DNA of 64,000 bases from Pseudomonas sp. CFBP 13711 (lineage in GTDB: Bacteria; Pseudomonadota; Gammaproteobacteria; Pseudomonadales; Pseudomonadaceae). Position numbers and translations under genes: made by a program. Location: positions 1 to 64,000 of the forward strand of contig NZ_JACYVI010000008.1 of the NCBI RefSeq assembly GCF_014842265.1. The letters run 5' to 3'. Shown piece by piece: positions 8,361 to 17,923 of this stretch (the stretch's first letter is position 1; every line of letters begins with the position of its first letter). A model generated the notes under the pieces. It did not search any database and had not been told where the DNA came from. It saw nothing but the letters and a program-made list of their open reading frames with translations.

Positions 8361-9436
8361 TGCTCGCCCCTTTTCTTGATCAGGCCGATCACGCCTTTGG
8401 GCAGATACAGCGTCACCACGATGAACAGCGCGCCGAGGAAGAACAGCCAGTATTCAGGGAAAGCCACGGTGAACCAGCTCTTCATGCCATTGACCACACC
8501 GGCGCCGAGCAGCGGGCCGATCAGCGTGCCGCGACCGCCCAGGGCGACCCAGACTGCTGCTTCAATGGAGTTGGTCGGCGACATTTCGCTCGGGTTGATG
8601 ATGCCGACCTGGGGCACATACAACGCCCCGGCCAGGCCGCACAACACGGCGCTCAACACCCAGACGAACAGCTTGAAGCCGCGCGGGTCGTAGCCGCAGA
8701 ACATCAGGCGGTTCTCCGCATCGCGCACGGCGGTCAACACGCGGCCGAACTTGCTGCGCGCCAGACGCCAGCCGACAAACAGGCTGCCCGCCAGCAACGC
8801 CACTGTCAGCAGAAACAACACGGCGCGGGTGCCCTGGGAGGTGATGCTGAACCCCAGAATGCTGCGAAAGTTGGTGAAGCCGTTATTGCCGCCAAAGCCG
8901 GTTTCGTTGCGGAAAAACAGCAACATGCCGGCGAAGGTCAGGGCCTGGGTCATGATCGAGAAGTACACGCCCTTGATCCGCGAACGGAAGGCGAAGAAGC
9001 CGAACACCAGTGCCAGCAACCCCGGCGCCAGCACCACCAGGCACATGGCCCAGAGGAAATGCTGCGTGCCGACCCAGTACCACGGCAGTTCGGTCCACGA
9101 CAGAAAGGTCATGAACGCCGGCAGGCTGTCACCCGACGCCTCGCGCATCAGGTACATGCCCATCGCGTAACCGCCCAGGGCGAAGAACAGCCCGTGGCCC
9201 AGGGACAACAGGCCGGCGTAACCCCAGACCAGATCCAGCGCCAGCGCGACGATCGCGTAGCAGAGGATCTTGCCCACCAGCGTCAGCGTGTAGGCCGACA
9301 CCTGCAGGCCGTTGCTTTCAGGCAGCAGGGACAACAACGGCAGGGCGATCAGCAGCGCAAGAATCACCGCGCCGACCGCGACCGTGATTTTGGTGCCGGC
9401 GCGTTGCGCGGCAGTGACCATCAATGGCTGATTCAT
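8357..9436 (-). CDS. urtC: Urea ABC transporter permease UrtC
   Basis: An inner-membrane permease of 359 residues in the LivM class, with about nine hydrophobic segments and the family motif LVWGYAGLLSLGHGLFFALGG. The C-terminal half carries GRGTLIGPLLGAGVVNGM, a conserved permease stretch. It forms the urea channel with UrtB. Its start abuts the urtB stop (one-base overlap) and its end overlaps urtD. Confidence 0.95.
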   Translation of the reverse strand: MNQPLMVTAAQRAGTKITVAVGAVILALLIALPLLSLLPESNGLQVSAYTLTLVGKILCYAIVALALDLVWGYAGLLSLGHGLFFALGGYAMGMYLMREASGDSLPAFMTFLSWTELPWYWVGTQHFLWAMCLVVLAPGLLALVFGFFAFRSRIKGVYFSIMTQALTFAGMLLFFRNETGFGGNNGFTNFRSILGFSITSQGTRAVLFLLTVALLAGSLFVGWRLARSKFGRVLTAVRDAENRLMFCGYDPRGFKLFVWVLSAVLCGLAGALYVPQVGIINPSEMSPTNSIEAAVWVALGGRGTLIGPLLGAGVVNGMKSWFTVAFPEYWLFFLGALFIVVTLYLPKGVIGLIKKRGEQ

Positions 9437-11025
9437 CAGTCGATCACCCGTCCTTTGAGTGCGAAGAGGCCTTGCGGACGTTTCTGAATGAACAGAATGA
9501 TCAGCGCCAGGATCAGGATCTTGCCCAGCACCGCGCCGATCTGCGGTTCGAGGATCTTGTTGGCGATGCCCAGCCCGAAGGCCGCCGTGACGCTGCCGGC
9601 CAGCTGACCGACGCCGCCGAGCACGACCACGAGGAAGGAGTCGATGATGTAGCTCTGGCCCAGGTCAGGGCCGACGTTGCCGATCTGGCTCAGGGCCACG
9701 CCGCCCAGACCGGCGATGCCGGAGCCGAGCCCGAAGGCCATCATGTCGATGCGCCCGGTGGGCACGCCGCAGCAGGCGGCCATGTTGCGGTTCTGGGTGA
9801 CGGCGCGCACGTTCAGGCCCAGGCGTGTTTTGTTCAGCAGCAGCCAGGTCAGCACGACGACAAACAGCGCGAACGCAATGATGACGATGCGGTTCCAGGG
9901 CAGCACGAGGTTGGGCAGCACTTGAATGCCGCCCGACAGCCATTCCGGGTTGGCCACTTCGACGTTCTGCGCGCCGAACACCACGCGAATCAGCTGAATC
10001 AGCATCAGGCTGATGCCCCATGTCGCCAGCAGTGTTTCCAGTGGGCGACCGTACAAGTGGCGAATGACCGTACGCTCCAGCGCCATGCCGATGCACGCAG
10101 TCACGAAAAACGCGATCGGCAGCGCCACCAGCGGATAGAACTCAAGGACGCCGGGGGCGTAGCGCTGAAACATCATCTGCACGACGTAGGTGGCGTAGGC
10201 GCCGAGCATCAGCATCTCGCCGTGGGCCATGTTGATCACGCCGAGCAGGCCGAAGGTGATCGCCAGTCCCAGCGCCGCCAGCAGCAGAATCGACCCGAGC
10301 GACAGGCCGGCGAAGGCTTGCCCGAGGATCTCGCCGAACATCAATTTGCGTTTGACCTGAGCCAGGCTGGTTTCGGCCGCCAGGCGCACGGTAGCGTCGG
10401 TTTCGACGTTGGGTTCGAGCAGGGTTTCGAGACGGGTGCGGGCCAGTGGATCACCGGTTTCACCGAGCAGACGCACGGCGGCGAGCCGCACGGTGGGGCT
10501 GATGTCGACCAGTTGCAGATTGGCCAGCGCCAGGGTCAGGGCGGCGTGAACGCTGTCGTCCTGTTCGCTCGCCACTTGCTGCACCAGCAAGGGCAACTGC
10601 GCCGGACGGGCGCTTTTTTGCAGCACCTGCGCGGCAGCCAGACGGACTTTCGGGTCGGCGGCTAAAAGCTGATGGCTGGCCAGCGCGGTGTTGATCAGGC
10701 CGCGAAGGCGGTTGTTCAGGCTGATGGCTTGGGGCGCATCGGGGTTGGGTGCATCGGCCACCGCGGGGGCGTCCGGGTCGACGGCGATAAAGCTGTCGCC
10801 GTTCTGAATGAACGCCCGGTTGCTGCTGTCGGCAGCGACGCGGCCATCCTGCAGGGCAACCAGCAACTCGACGCGCGCCGGGTCAGGCCTGGCGGCCCAG
10901 CTTTCCAGCAATTGGGCGCGCTCGGAGGAGTCGGCCGCAACAAAGTCGCCGGCCTCGCTGGCGTGGGCGGCGAAGGGCAGCCACAGGCACAGCGCGAGAA
11001 TAAGGTGGTGGAAGTATCTGGGCAT
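9436..11025 (-). CDS. urtB: Urea ABC transporter permease UrtB
   Basis: This 529-residue LivH-class permease carries the long N-terminal periplasmic extension known in UrtB. A signal peptide (MPRYFHHLILALCLWLPFAAHA) is followed by about 200 residues rich in helical Ala/Leu repeats, then the membrane domain from about residue 235 with GVINMAHGEMLMLGAY. I choose the ATG at 11025 because AGGA lies at good spacing before it; an alternative start at 11049 is less likely. A REPIN separates it from urtA. Confidence 0.93.
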   Translation of the reverse strand: MPRYFHHLILALCLWLPFAAHASEAGDFVAADSSERAQLLESWAARPDPARVELLVALQDGRVAADSSNRAFIQNGDSFIAVDPDAPAVADAPNPDAPQAISLNNRLRGLINTALASHQLLAADPKVRLAAAQVLQKSARPAQLPLLVQQVASEQDDSVHAALTLALANLQLVDISPTVRLAAVRLLGETGDPLARTRLETLLEPNVETDATVRLAAETSLAQVKRKLMFGEILGQAFAGLSLGSILLLAALGLAITFGLLGVINMAHGEMLMLGAYATYVVQMMFQRYAPGVLEFYPLVALPIAFFVTACIGMALERTVIRHLYGRPLETLLATWGISLMLIQLIRVVFGAQNVEVANPEWLSGGIQVLPNLVLPWNRIVIIAFALFVVVLTWLLLNKTRLGLNVRAVTQNRNMAACCGVPTGRIDMMAFGLGSGIAGLGGVALSQIGNVGPDLGQSYIIDSFLVVVLGGVGQLAGSVTAAFGLGIANKILEPQIGAVLGKILILALIILFIQKRPQGLFALKGRVID

Positions 11026-11070
11026 ATCGAATCCTGAGAGCACCCGCATGACGTAACGTCAGACGAGGAA

Positions 11071-11163
11071 CCTGTAGGAGTGAGCTTGCTCGCGATGGCG
11101 GTATACCAGCCGACATCATCGTCACAGGCAGATCGCGATCGCGAGCGAGCTCACTCCTACAGG
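11071..11163. repeat. REPIN between urtA and urtB
   Basis: Two REPs face each other: CTGTAGGAGTGAGCTTGCTC at the left and GCGAGCGAGCTCACTCCTAC at the right, with a spacer of about 40 bases. It lies just after the binding-protein gene, where a stabilising stem-loop would raise the binding-protein mRNA relative to the downstream permeases, as known for other ABC operons. Confidence 0.85.
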
Positions 11164-11209
11164 GATAGGTTCAGCCGGAACATTCAACCGACCGTTTACC
11201 CTGTTTTCC

Positions 11210-12475
11210 TTAGTTGCTCTTCACCGCGTAGTCAGGCTTTTTGTCGTTGCCCGGAATGAACGGGCTCCACGGCTGGGCGCGAATCGGTTCTTTGGTCTGC
11301 CAGACCACATTGAACTGACCGTCGGCCTTGATCTCGCCGATCATCACCGGCTTGTGCAGGTGGTGGTTGGTTTTGTCCATGGTCAGGGTGAAGCCCGACG
11401 GCGCGGCGAAAGTCTGGCCAGCCATGGCTTCGCGGACTTTATCCACGTCGGTGGACTTGGCTTGCTCCACCGCTTGCGCCCACATGTGGATACCCACGTA
11501 CGTGGCTTCCATCGGGTCGTTGGTCACGGCCTTGTCGGCGTTCGGCAGGTTGTGCGCCTTGGCGTAGGCCTTCCAGTCGGCGACGAACTTGGTGTTGACC
11601 GGGTTCTTCACCGATTCGAAGTAGTTCCACGCGGCCAGGTTGCCCACCAGCGGCTTGGTGTCGACGCCGCGCAATTCTTCTTCGCCGACCGAGAACGCCA
11701 CCACCGGTACGTCGGTGGCTTTCAGGCCCTGATTGCCCAGCTCTTTATAGAACGGCACGTTGGAGTCGCCGTTGACCGTGGAGATCACAGCGGTTTTGCC
11801 GCCTGCCGCGAACTTCTTGATGTTCGACACGATGGTCTGGTAATCGCTGTGACCGAACGGGGTGTAGACCTCTTCGATGTCCTTGTCCGCCACACCTTTG
11901 GAGTGCAGGAACGAGCGCAGAATCTTGTTGGTGGTGCGCGGGTAGACGTAGTCGGTGCCCAGCAGGAAGAAGCGCTTGGCCGCGCCGCCGTCTTCGCTCA
12001 TCAGGTATTCAACCGCAGGAATGGCCTGCTGGTTAGGCGCGGCGCCGGTGTAGAACACGTTCGGTGACATTTCTTCGCCTTCGTACTGCACCGGGTAGAA
12101 CAGCAAGCCGTTCAGCTCTTCAAAGACCGGCAACACCGATTTGCGCGACACCGAAGTCCAGCAACCGAACACCACGGCGACCTTGTCCTGGGTCAACAAC
12201 TGACGACCTTTCTCCGCAAACAACGGCCAGTTCGACGCCGGGTCGACCACCACAGGCTCAAGCATCTTGCCGTTGACGCCGCCCTTGGCGTTGATTTCAT
12301 CGATGGTCATCAGCGCCATGTCCTTGAGCGAGGTCTCCGAGATGGCCATGGTGCCGGACAAAGAATGCAGAATGCCGACCTTGATGGTCTCGGCCGCCTG
12401 AGCGGTCCAGGTCAAACCCATCGCTGCGATCGATGCAGACAAAGTGAACGCTTTCAGCAAACTACGACGCTTCAT
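11210..12475 (-). CDS. urtA: Urea ABC transporter substrate-binding protein
   Basis: A periplasmic urea receptor of 421 residues. The signal peptide (MKRRSLLKAFTLSASIAAMG... cleaved after AQA) has a twin-arginine-like KRRSLLKA start but could equally be a Sec signal. The mature part has the Peripla_BP_5/6 fold with ETIKVGILHSLSGTMAISE, FYPVQYEGEEMSPNVFYTGA and FLLGTDYVYPRTTN, all typical of UrtA. First gene of the urea unit, with a sigma-54 promoter about 70 bases upstream. Confidence 0.96.
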   Translation of the reverse strand: MKRRSLLKAFTLSASIAAMGLTWTAQAAETIKVGILHSLSGTMAISETSLKDMALMTIDEINAKGGVNGKMLEPVVVDPASNWPLFAEKGRQLLTQDKVAVVFGCWTSVSRKSVLPVFEELNGLLFYPVQYEGEEMSPNVFYTGAAPNQQAIPAVEYLMSEDGGAAKRFFLLGTDYVYPRTTNKILRSFLHSKGVADKDIEEVYTPFGHSDYQTIVSNIKKFAAGGKTAVISTVNGDSNVPFYKELGNQGLKATDVPVVAFSVGEEELRGVDTKPLVGNLAAWNYFESVKNPVNTKFVADWKAYAKAHNLPNADKAVTNDPMEATYVGIHMWAQAVEQAKSTDVDKVREAMAGQTFAAPSGFTLTMDKTNHHLHKPVMIGEIKADGQFNVVWQTKEPIRAQPWSPFIPGNDKKPDYAVKSN

Positions 12476-12547
12476 TGGCTAGCTCCATTCTTTGATTTTT
12501 TTAGATGACGGCTGTTGGCGGTGCAGAGTTGAGTCTGCTTAGGCTTT

Positions 12548-12564
12548 AGCAAACGCTGGGCCAA
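12548..12564 (-). promoter_or_regulatory. Sigma-54 promoter of urtA
   Basis: On the minus strand the sequence TTGGCCCAGCGTTTGCT has the invariant GG and GC elements separated by exactly 10 bases and fits the TGGCAC-N5-TTGCW consensus with few changes. Transcription would begin near 12536, leaving a leader of about 60 bases before the urtA ATG. Sigma-54 control with NtrC is the known mode for nitrogen-scavenging genes in Pseudomonas. Called by eye. Confidence 0.7.
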
Positions 12565-12601
12565 GGCCGCGCGCGTCGCAAAATGGAATGAAAAAGTCGC
12601 C

Positions 12602-12672
12602 TGCACAGGGCGCCCCGCACCAATGTGGATCGGTGCGAGTCAGGTGGTGCGTCAGGCGCGCCCAACTGGTGC
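12602..12672 (-). promoter_or_regulatory. Candidate NtrC enhancer half-sites upstream of the sigma-54 promoter
   Basis: GCACC at 12617 and GGTGC at 12632, 12646 and 12668 (plus-strand reading) cluster 55-125 bases upstream of the promoter, a usual place for NtrC enhancers. The best pair is separated by 10 bases rather than the 5 of the NtrC consensus, so this is suggestive only. The rest of 12476-12724 shows no gene. Confidence 0.35.
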
Positions 12673-12724
12673 GATCCCTTTGGAGCCGCAAGGCTGGGTG
12701 GTCTGACGCGATTGGCGAGAAGGG

Positions 12725-15547
12725 CTACCTCACAAAAAGCTCACGCTCGCCGGTGAACAGATCGAATGTTTCGTACACCAGCCTGTCCGGCGCGGTGAAA
12801 TAGGCGAACGTTTCTCCGTTCACCTCTCTGAACGCCCTGAGTTGCAGGCGGGTGCCGGGCGGGATGGCGACGTGATCACCGAGAAAACCCGAGAACATGT
12901 TTTTCTTCGGAACCGACGGCGCGAAGATCAGAAACACCGGATGCGTATTGCTCGGCGCCGGGTCAGTCACGAAGCTGTCCAGGCTCCAGCGCACGGCATT
13001 GGTTCGGCTGATCGACGCCGATTGCACGCCCGCATCCACGAACACCGCACCGAGCTCGCGTCGCAATTGCTGCAAGCCCTCGTCTGTTACGTGCGCGGCG
13101 CGGAACGCATCGCCTTTCCATGAGCGCAGGCGGTGGAACTGGTTGAGGAATGCCTGCGTGCGGGGCGTTCGCGCGCCGGTTCTCAAGAGTCGGTTGATCT
13201 CGGCCGAGCCGCCTTCGATATAGTCGAGCAGTTCGGGGTAGAGCTCCGCTTTGGCGTGGTTCGCGAGGGCCAGGAAGCGCGGTTCATCAAGGGACGGTTC
13301 AGTGATGGAAATGCCTTCAATTGGAGTAGGCCATCCGTTGAGCAATCGGCTCAAGTCATGCCGGGCCTGTCGGTCGGCCTGTGGACTCAGGCGCACGACC
13401 GGTTGCGAGACCTTCTTCCAGCCCCCGGCGCTTGACCGGACGACATATTCATCCTCATGAATCAGTAGCGCTGGATCGCGAAGATAGGGGCGATACAGGC
13501 GAGATCGTCCGAACAGGTTGAAGCGTCGAGCCACGTAACCTGTTTCAGAACCGAAGGTGATTTCGGTGAATTTGTTCGGGTCCAGCCGCGTGACCATGCC
13601 CGACTCCGCAAAGAAGGGCGCACCAGCGGGTGACAGCATATAGCCGATTTGCACCTGCCCATGGCGTCCGGTGCGGCGGACCAGATGCGGGCGTTTTATC
13701 ATCGCCAGTTGAGGCCCCTTCAGCGCTGCGGCGCTTGCTCGACCAATCCCGGCAGTCAGCAAATAACCGGCCGCGTCCATAAACTCTTGGGCTGCACCCT
13801 CCCAGTCGTCTTCATCCACTTTTTGAAAGCCGCTCCAGGCGTTGTAAAGGCCCAGCCCCAGTGCGAGCGGAACCATGACCGGCGGGGGCAACAGCAGCAG
13901 TGCGATGCTCACGACCATGTCGAATACCTGCTTTCGGGAATTGCCACCACCAGGCTGGACCAACAGGGATTTCGCTTCTTCTTTCAGTTGGCGGATCCTG
14001 ATCCTGAAATGCTCGTCAAACAGGTCGCCGGTCTGCGTCACGAAGACCACTGGCTTTATCAAATGGGACGGGGCGGGAAATGGACCTGGCAGCGACGTCA
14101 ACGCGTCTGGAAAGCGCCAGTGCTTGAGCCACTCCTCATAATCGAGCATCACCCGGGCCAGGCGCCTGTCGGCCAATGGCATCAACCTCGCCACGTAGGA
14201 TTTGTACACGTCTTGTTCCAGAAACGCCTGGGTGAGATGGAACATGCTGTCAAAGGTGCGGAACACCACGTTATCCGGCGCGTTAAGCGTGCAAAGGGTC
14301 AGAGGCCCCCTGTCGAATTTGCCGACCGGGGCAATCAGCATGATGTCCGGGATTTTTACCCCGCTGATCTGCAGTAATCGCACCTCGATCCTGACCCCGT
14401 CCACCCCCTGACGCCGCTGTGAATCGGGACCGTCCAGTACCGCTTTGATCCACGCCAGCCGGTTTTCAGGAAAGCCGTTCAGCTCACTCTCGATATACGC
14501 CATGCCCAGGCGCGCCAACAGCAACTCGCGGTGCTGATGCTTCAACTGGTCAGCGAAATCAGAGTGGTCAAAGTGTTCGGCAAGGTAGTCATCCAGTCGC
14601 TTTGGCATGTCGATTCGCGCCAGCAGCTCGCGCGTGAATTCTGCGGAGAGACCCGGTACTTCTGCACCGTGCCCGTCTGCAGCCCGCAACTCGCTGGCAT
14701 CCTGAGCGGTCACCCGCAGTGCGTTGTCGTGGGCCAGGGCGTGCAGTGAGAAGGTCTGCGAGTGAGTCTCGGTTTCCATCACGGTGATAGGGTAAAAGCG
14801 CACCGGGATGGGCTGGTGGAACATCGCCGTTACCACAATCTTTCGGGGCGACAGTTGAATGTTTTTCTCCGCCAGTGCGGCGCTGACCGTCGCATCGGCG
14901 TAAGCCCTCAGGACGTGCAGGCTGTCAGCTTGTGGTGTGTTGAAGTGATCAAGGCTGATGCGCCGGATTGCGCGGATCGCCTGCGCGTACACCGTCGCGT
15001 GTCGCGCCCATTCGACGTGCTGATCTTCATTCATCCGTTGCCACCACTCAGGCATCTGCTCGCGCACCACATCGCAATCCAGCAGGCGCTCGATGCGGTG
15101 GTTATCGAACAGCTGTTCCGAGGCCATCAGCTCGAAAATCAGCCGCTGGAATGAGGGTTGATCCAGCCTGAGGGACTGGGCGATTTTCACCGCGTGATCA
15201 AAGTCGGCCTTCTGTTTGATGATCTGCAATGTCAGCAGCAGGCTCATGAAATTGTTGCCCAGCCTCTGCAAGCTCCAGCGCAGAGCGGGCTGCGCGTTTT
15301 CAACGCCGGGAAGCGCCAGTGCCACTACGTCATCGAGCGTGAGATGGCTCAGCAGCCGACCGCGTTGAGTGTCCTCGGCAAGGCGTCGGGTGAGAGTCTC
15401 GGTGAGCTGATGCAGTGAATCGAATCGCTCCAGGCTGTCGGCGGGGGTGTACAGAATGACCTCGCCCAGTGACGCGTCGTCGGTTGCCGGAACCTGATCG
15501 CTGCGTTGTTCGGTGATCACAAACGTGCCGGTCAGAGGAAACAGCGG
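12725..15547 (-). pseudogene. C-terminal part of a frameshifted dermonecrotic-type toxin with ADP-ribosyltransferase-like end
   Basis: The open frame is 931 residues from a GTG at 15520, but that codon is internal: the same frame reads PLTGTFVITEQR across it, a stretch that belongs to the body of DUF6543-type Pseudomonas toxins. Numbering from the GTG, residues 1-530 are mixed helical, about 534-562 is a hydrophobic segment (SIALLLLPPPVMVPLALG) that could insert in a membrane, and about 795-895 resembles an R-S-E ADP-ribosyltransferase. FRAAHV carries Arg807 and SASIS carries Ser834/Ser836. The third motif reads LGDHVAIPPGT, with His883 where the catalytic glutamate is expected. No signal peptide. 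The stop-to-start joint with the upstream frame indicates one original gene of about 1,150 codons. Confidence 0.72.
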
Positions 15548-16200
15548 ACCGTCGCTCCTACCAGCGACAAGCTGAACACATCGTATTTCTGCAACGGCTC
15601 GGGCGAGGTGTCGACGCCGTAATCCAGCGTGTCGTTAAGCATGCTGTGAAGATGCGGCTGAAACTGGCCGCGCTCGACACGCATCTGGCCTTCCAGCCTG
15701 AGCAGTTGAACCCGGTCGGCGAGAAAGTCATCGCGCCGGGTTTTGCCGGAAGGCTGAATCTCTGCCCAGTGATCCGAGAGCCGTTGCTTGTACCGCTCGG
15801 CCAGCGTTTGTGCGACGCAGGTGTACAAAGCGGCCAGCGCGTCGCGGTCCAGTCCGCCAAGGGAGGGCGTGTCAGCCGAAGGAAACTCTGTGGCGTAGAG
15901 CCCGGCAGACTCGACGTTCTGCCATTCAAAGAGCCCGGTGAAATGGGCTACCAGGCTGGCAAGCAGCGGGTAACTGCTGATGGTCGCCGTTGCGGCAGGT
16001 TGCGGGTTTCGCTCTCGGCAGACGAGCCGCGCACTGGCGCAATCAACCACAAGACCGGGATGGGACAGGCGAAGGCATTCGGCAAACGTCTGTTCAAGGG
16101 CCTGGGTGAAATCGGGCAGCTCGTAGCGTGTCAGCGCGGGGCTGTCAGCGATGGGTGTGGAGGTAGACGTAGTTGAGGGAGTGACGGTTGTGGGATTCAT
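15532..16200 (-). pseudogene. N-terminal part of the frameshifted dermonecrotic-type toxin
   Basis: This 222-residue frame starts with a Thr/Ser-rich stretch (MNPTTVTPSTTSTS) and continues into a helical region. There RRDDFLADRVQLLRLEGQMR and MLNDTLDYGVD resemble the N-terminal domain of DUF6543 toxins. It ends at a TGA (15532-15534) just after FSLSLVGATVR, exactly where the other frame supplies PLTGTFVITE. A one-base change near 15541-15549 would fuse both frames. If the stop is real, only this short product would be made from the normal start. No partner immunity gene is apparent. Confidence 0.68.
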
Positions 16201-16464
16201 GGTGCCTGTTCATTGCATGGGGGATGATTCGCAGAACCGTTGGGTTCGGCAACTCATTGCATGGAGTCAGGGCTTGGGGCGTGCGTCTGTAGGCACTCTC
16301 TGGCCTGAGCTCGAAGGGAAAGCGACCAGGCAAGTAGGATTTTTCGGGGGAGAAAGGCAGCGCTCAGTGAGCAGATAAAACAGGTGCGGAGCCTGAAACC
16401 CGAAATGAGGAGGAATTCATCACTAAACCACCCAAAAGAGGTTCCAGGCCCCGCGAGACGCAAT

Positions 16465-17838
16465 CTAAGCTGTTGTCGCCATTTTGGCAAAGCGCGAACG
16501 CACTATTCGATCGAGCAGCCACACCGCCAGCATCGAAACGCCCACCAGTGGGAAGGCCACGCCCAGCACGATCATCACTGCCGTCGCAGTTTTCCAGCGC
16601 GGCAAGTCATGGCGCAAAGGCGGAACACCAAAGCCGTTCTGCGGGCGACGCTTCCACCAGATCACGATTCCGCTCACTGAACTCAGCAGCACCATCAGGC
16701 AGATGAACAGAATCAGCAGCTGGTTCACCCAGCCGTACATCTTGCCTTCGTGCAGCATCACGCCCAGTTCAGTGGCCTTGGACACCGTGCTGTAATCGCT
16801 GTAACGCACATCCGCCAGCACCTTGCCGCTGTACTGATCGACGTGCAGCGTGGCGTCATTTCGCGGGTCGTCGGCGAATACGGAAACGGTAAATACGCCG
16901 TCAGCCGTTTTCGGTTGGGTGATGCTGTAGCCCGGCTCGATATGGTGCGCCTTGGCAATGTCCACCACTTGCTGAAGGGAGATGCCCGGCGCTGCGGGAG
17001 CGCTGGACATGTGCATGTGATTCATGTGCTCGGTGTGATCCCCGGACGACACCGGCATCGGCGTGTTTTCCATGGCCCACGGCACGGTCTGTATGCTCGC
17101 GCTGTTCAAGGCGCCCGCTTGCTTATCCGACTTGGGTACGTCATTCCACATGGCCGCCGGAAAAGTGTTCCACACGTCGGCGTAGACCTTTCCCCACATG
17201 CCGGTCCAGGTCATGCCGCTCAGCAGCATGAACAGCAGCGCCACCGAACCCCAGAATCCGGTCACCGCGTGCAGGTCGCGCCAGAGAATGCGACCACGCG
17301 CGGTGAGGCGAGGCCAGAGCACGCCGGCCGGTGATCGCCCTCGCGGCCACCACAGATACACACCTGAAACCACCAGCACGATGCCCCAGCCAGCGGCCAG
17401 TTCCACCAGCCGATCACCGACAGTGCCAATCATCAGTTCGCCGTGCAGTTCGCGCGCGATGGCTTGCAGGTTTTGCTTTGCGTCCTGGGTACCGAGCACC
17501 GTGCCGCTGTACGGATCGATGAACACGTTCACGTCGCGGCCGTCGTTTTTGACCACGAACTGCGCGCTGCCCTCGGCGTTCAGCGGCGGCAGGTACTTGC
17601 TCACTTGCGCCTGTGGATAAGCGGTCAGCACGCGGTTTTGCAGGTCATCGGCACTGAGTGAGTGGTGCGCGGGTTTGACTGTCAGCAGGTCGCTGTACAT
17701 CAGCGTGTCGAGCTGAGGCTTGAACAGGTAAATGATCCCGGTGACCGCCAGCAGGATCATGAACGGCGCGACGAACAGGCCGGCATAGAAATGCCATCGC
17801 CATGCCAGGTTGTAGAAAGACACATTCGGTTTGGACAT
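16465..17838 (-). CDS. PepSY-associated transmembrane protein
   Basis: This 457-residue inner-membrane protein has four main hydrophobic segments: near residues 17-38 (HFYAGLFVAPFMILLAVTGI), about 145, about 200 and about 375. PepSY-type domains lie between them, with FIDPYSGTVLG and HVDQYSGKVLADVRYSD. The Met/His-rich stretch HTEHMNHMHMSSAP near residue 270 suggests metal contact on the periplasmic side. It is the last gene after two DUF2946 genes and a PCuAC chaperone, so a role in copper handling or reduction is inferred. Related proteins also occur with siderophore receptors, so iron is the alternative. Confidence 0.82.
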   Translation of the reverse strand: MSKPNVSFYNLAWRWHFYAGLFVAPFMILLAVTGIIYLFKPQLDTLMYSDLLTVKPAHHSLSADDLQNRVLTAYPQAQVSKYLPPLNAEGSAQFVVKNDGRDVNVFIDPYSGTVLGTQDAKQNLQAIARELHGELMIGTVGDRLVELAAGWGIVLVVSGVYLWWPRGRSPAGVLWPRLTARGRILWRDLHAVTGFWGSVALLFMLLSGMTWTGMWGKVYADVWNTFPAAMWNDVPKSDKQAGALNSASIQTVPWAMENTPMPVSSGDHTEHMNHMHMSSAPAAPGISLQQVVDIAKAHHIEPGYSITQPKTADGVFTVSVFADDPRNDATLHVDQYSGKVLADVRYSDYSTVSKATELGVMLHEGKMYGWVNQLLILFICLMVLLSSVSGIVIWWKRRPQNGFGVPPLRHDLPRWKTATAVMIVLGVAFPLVGVSMLAVWLLDRIVRSRFAKMATTA

Positions 17839-17923
17839 GGTGCAACGCTCCCGTCAGGGAAAACACGGCGCAACCCGCTGGCGGCCGGGAAGCCGTCAGC
17901 GGGTACGAATCAATTTGTGGTGT

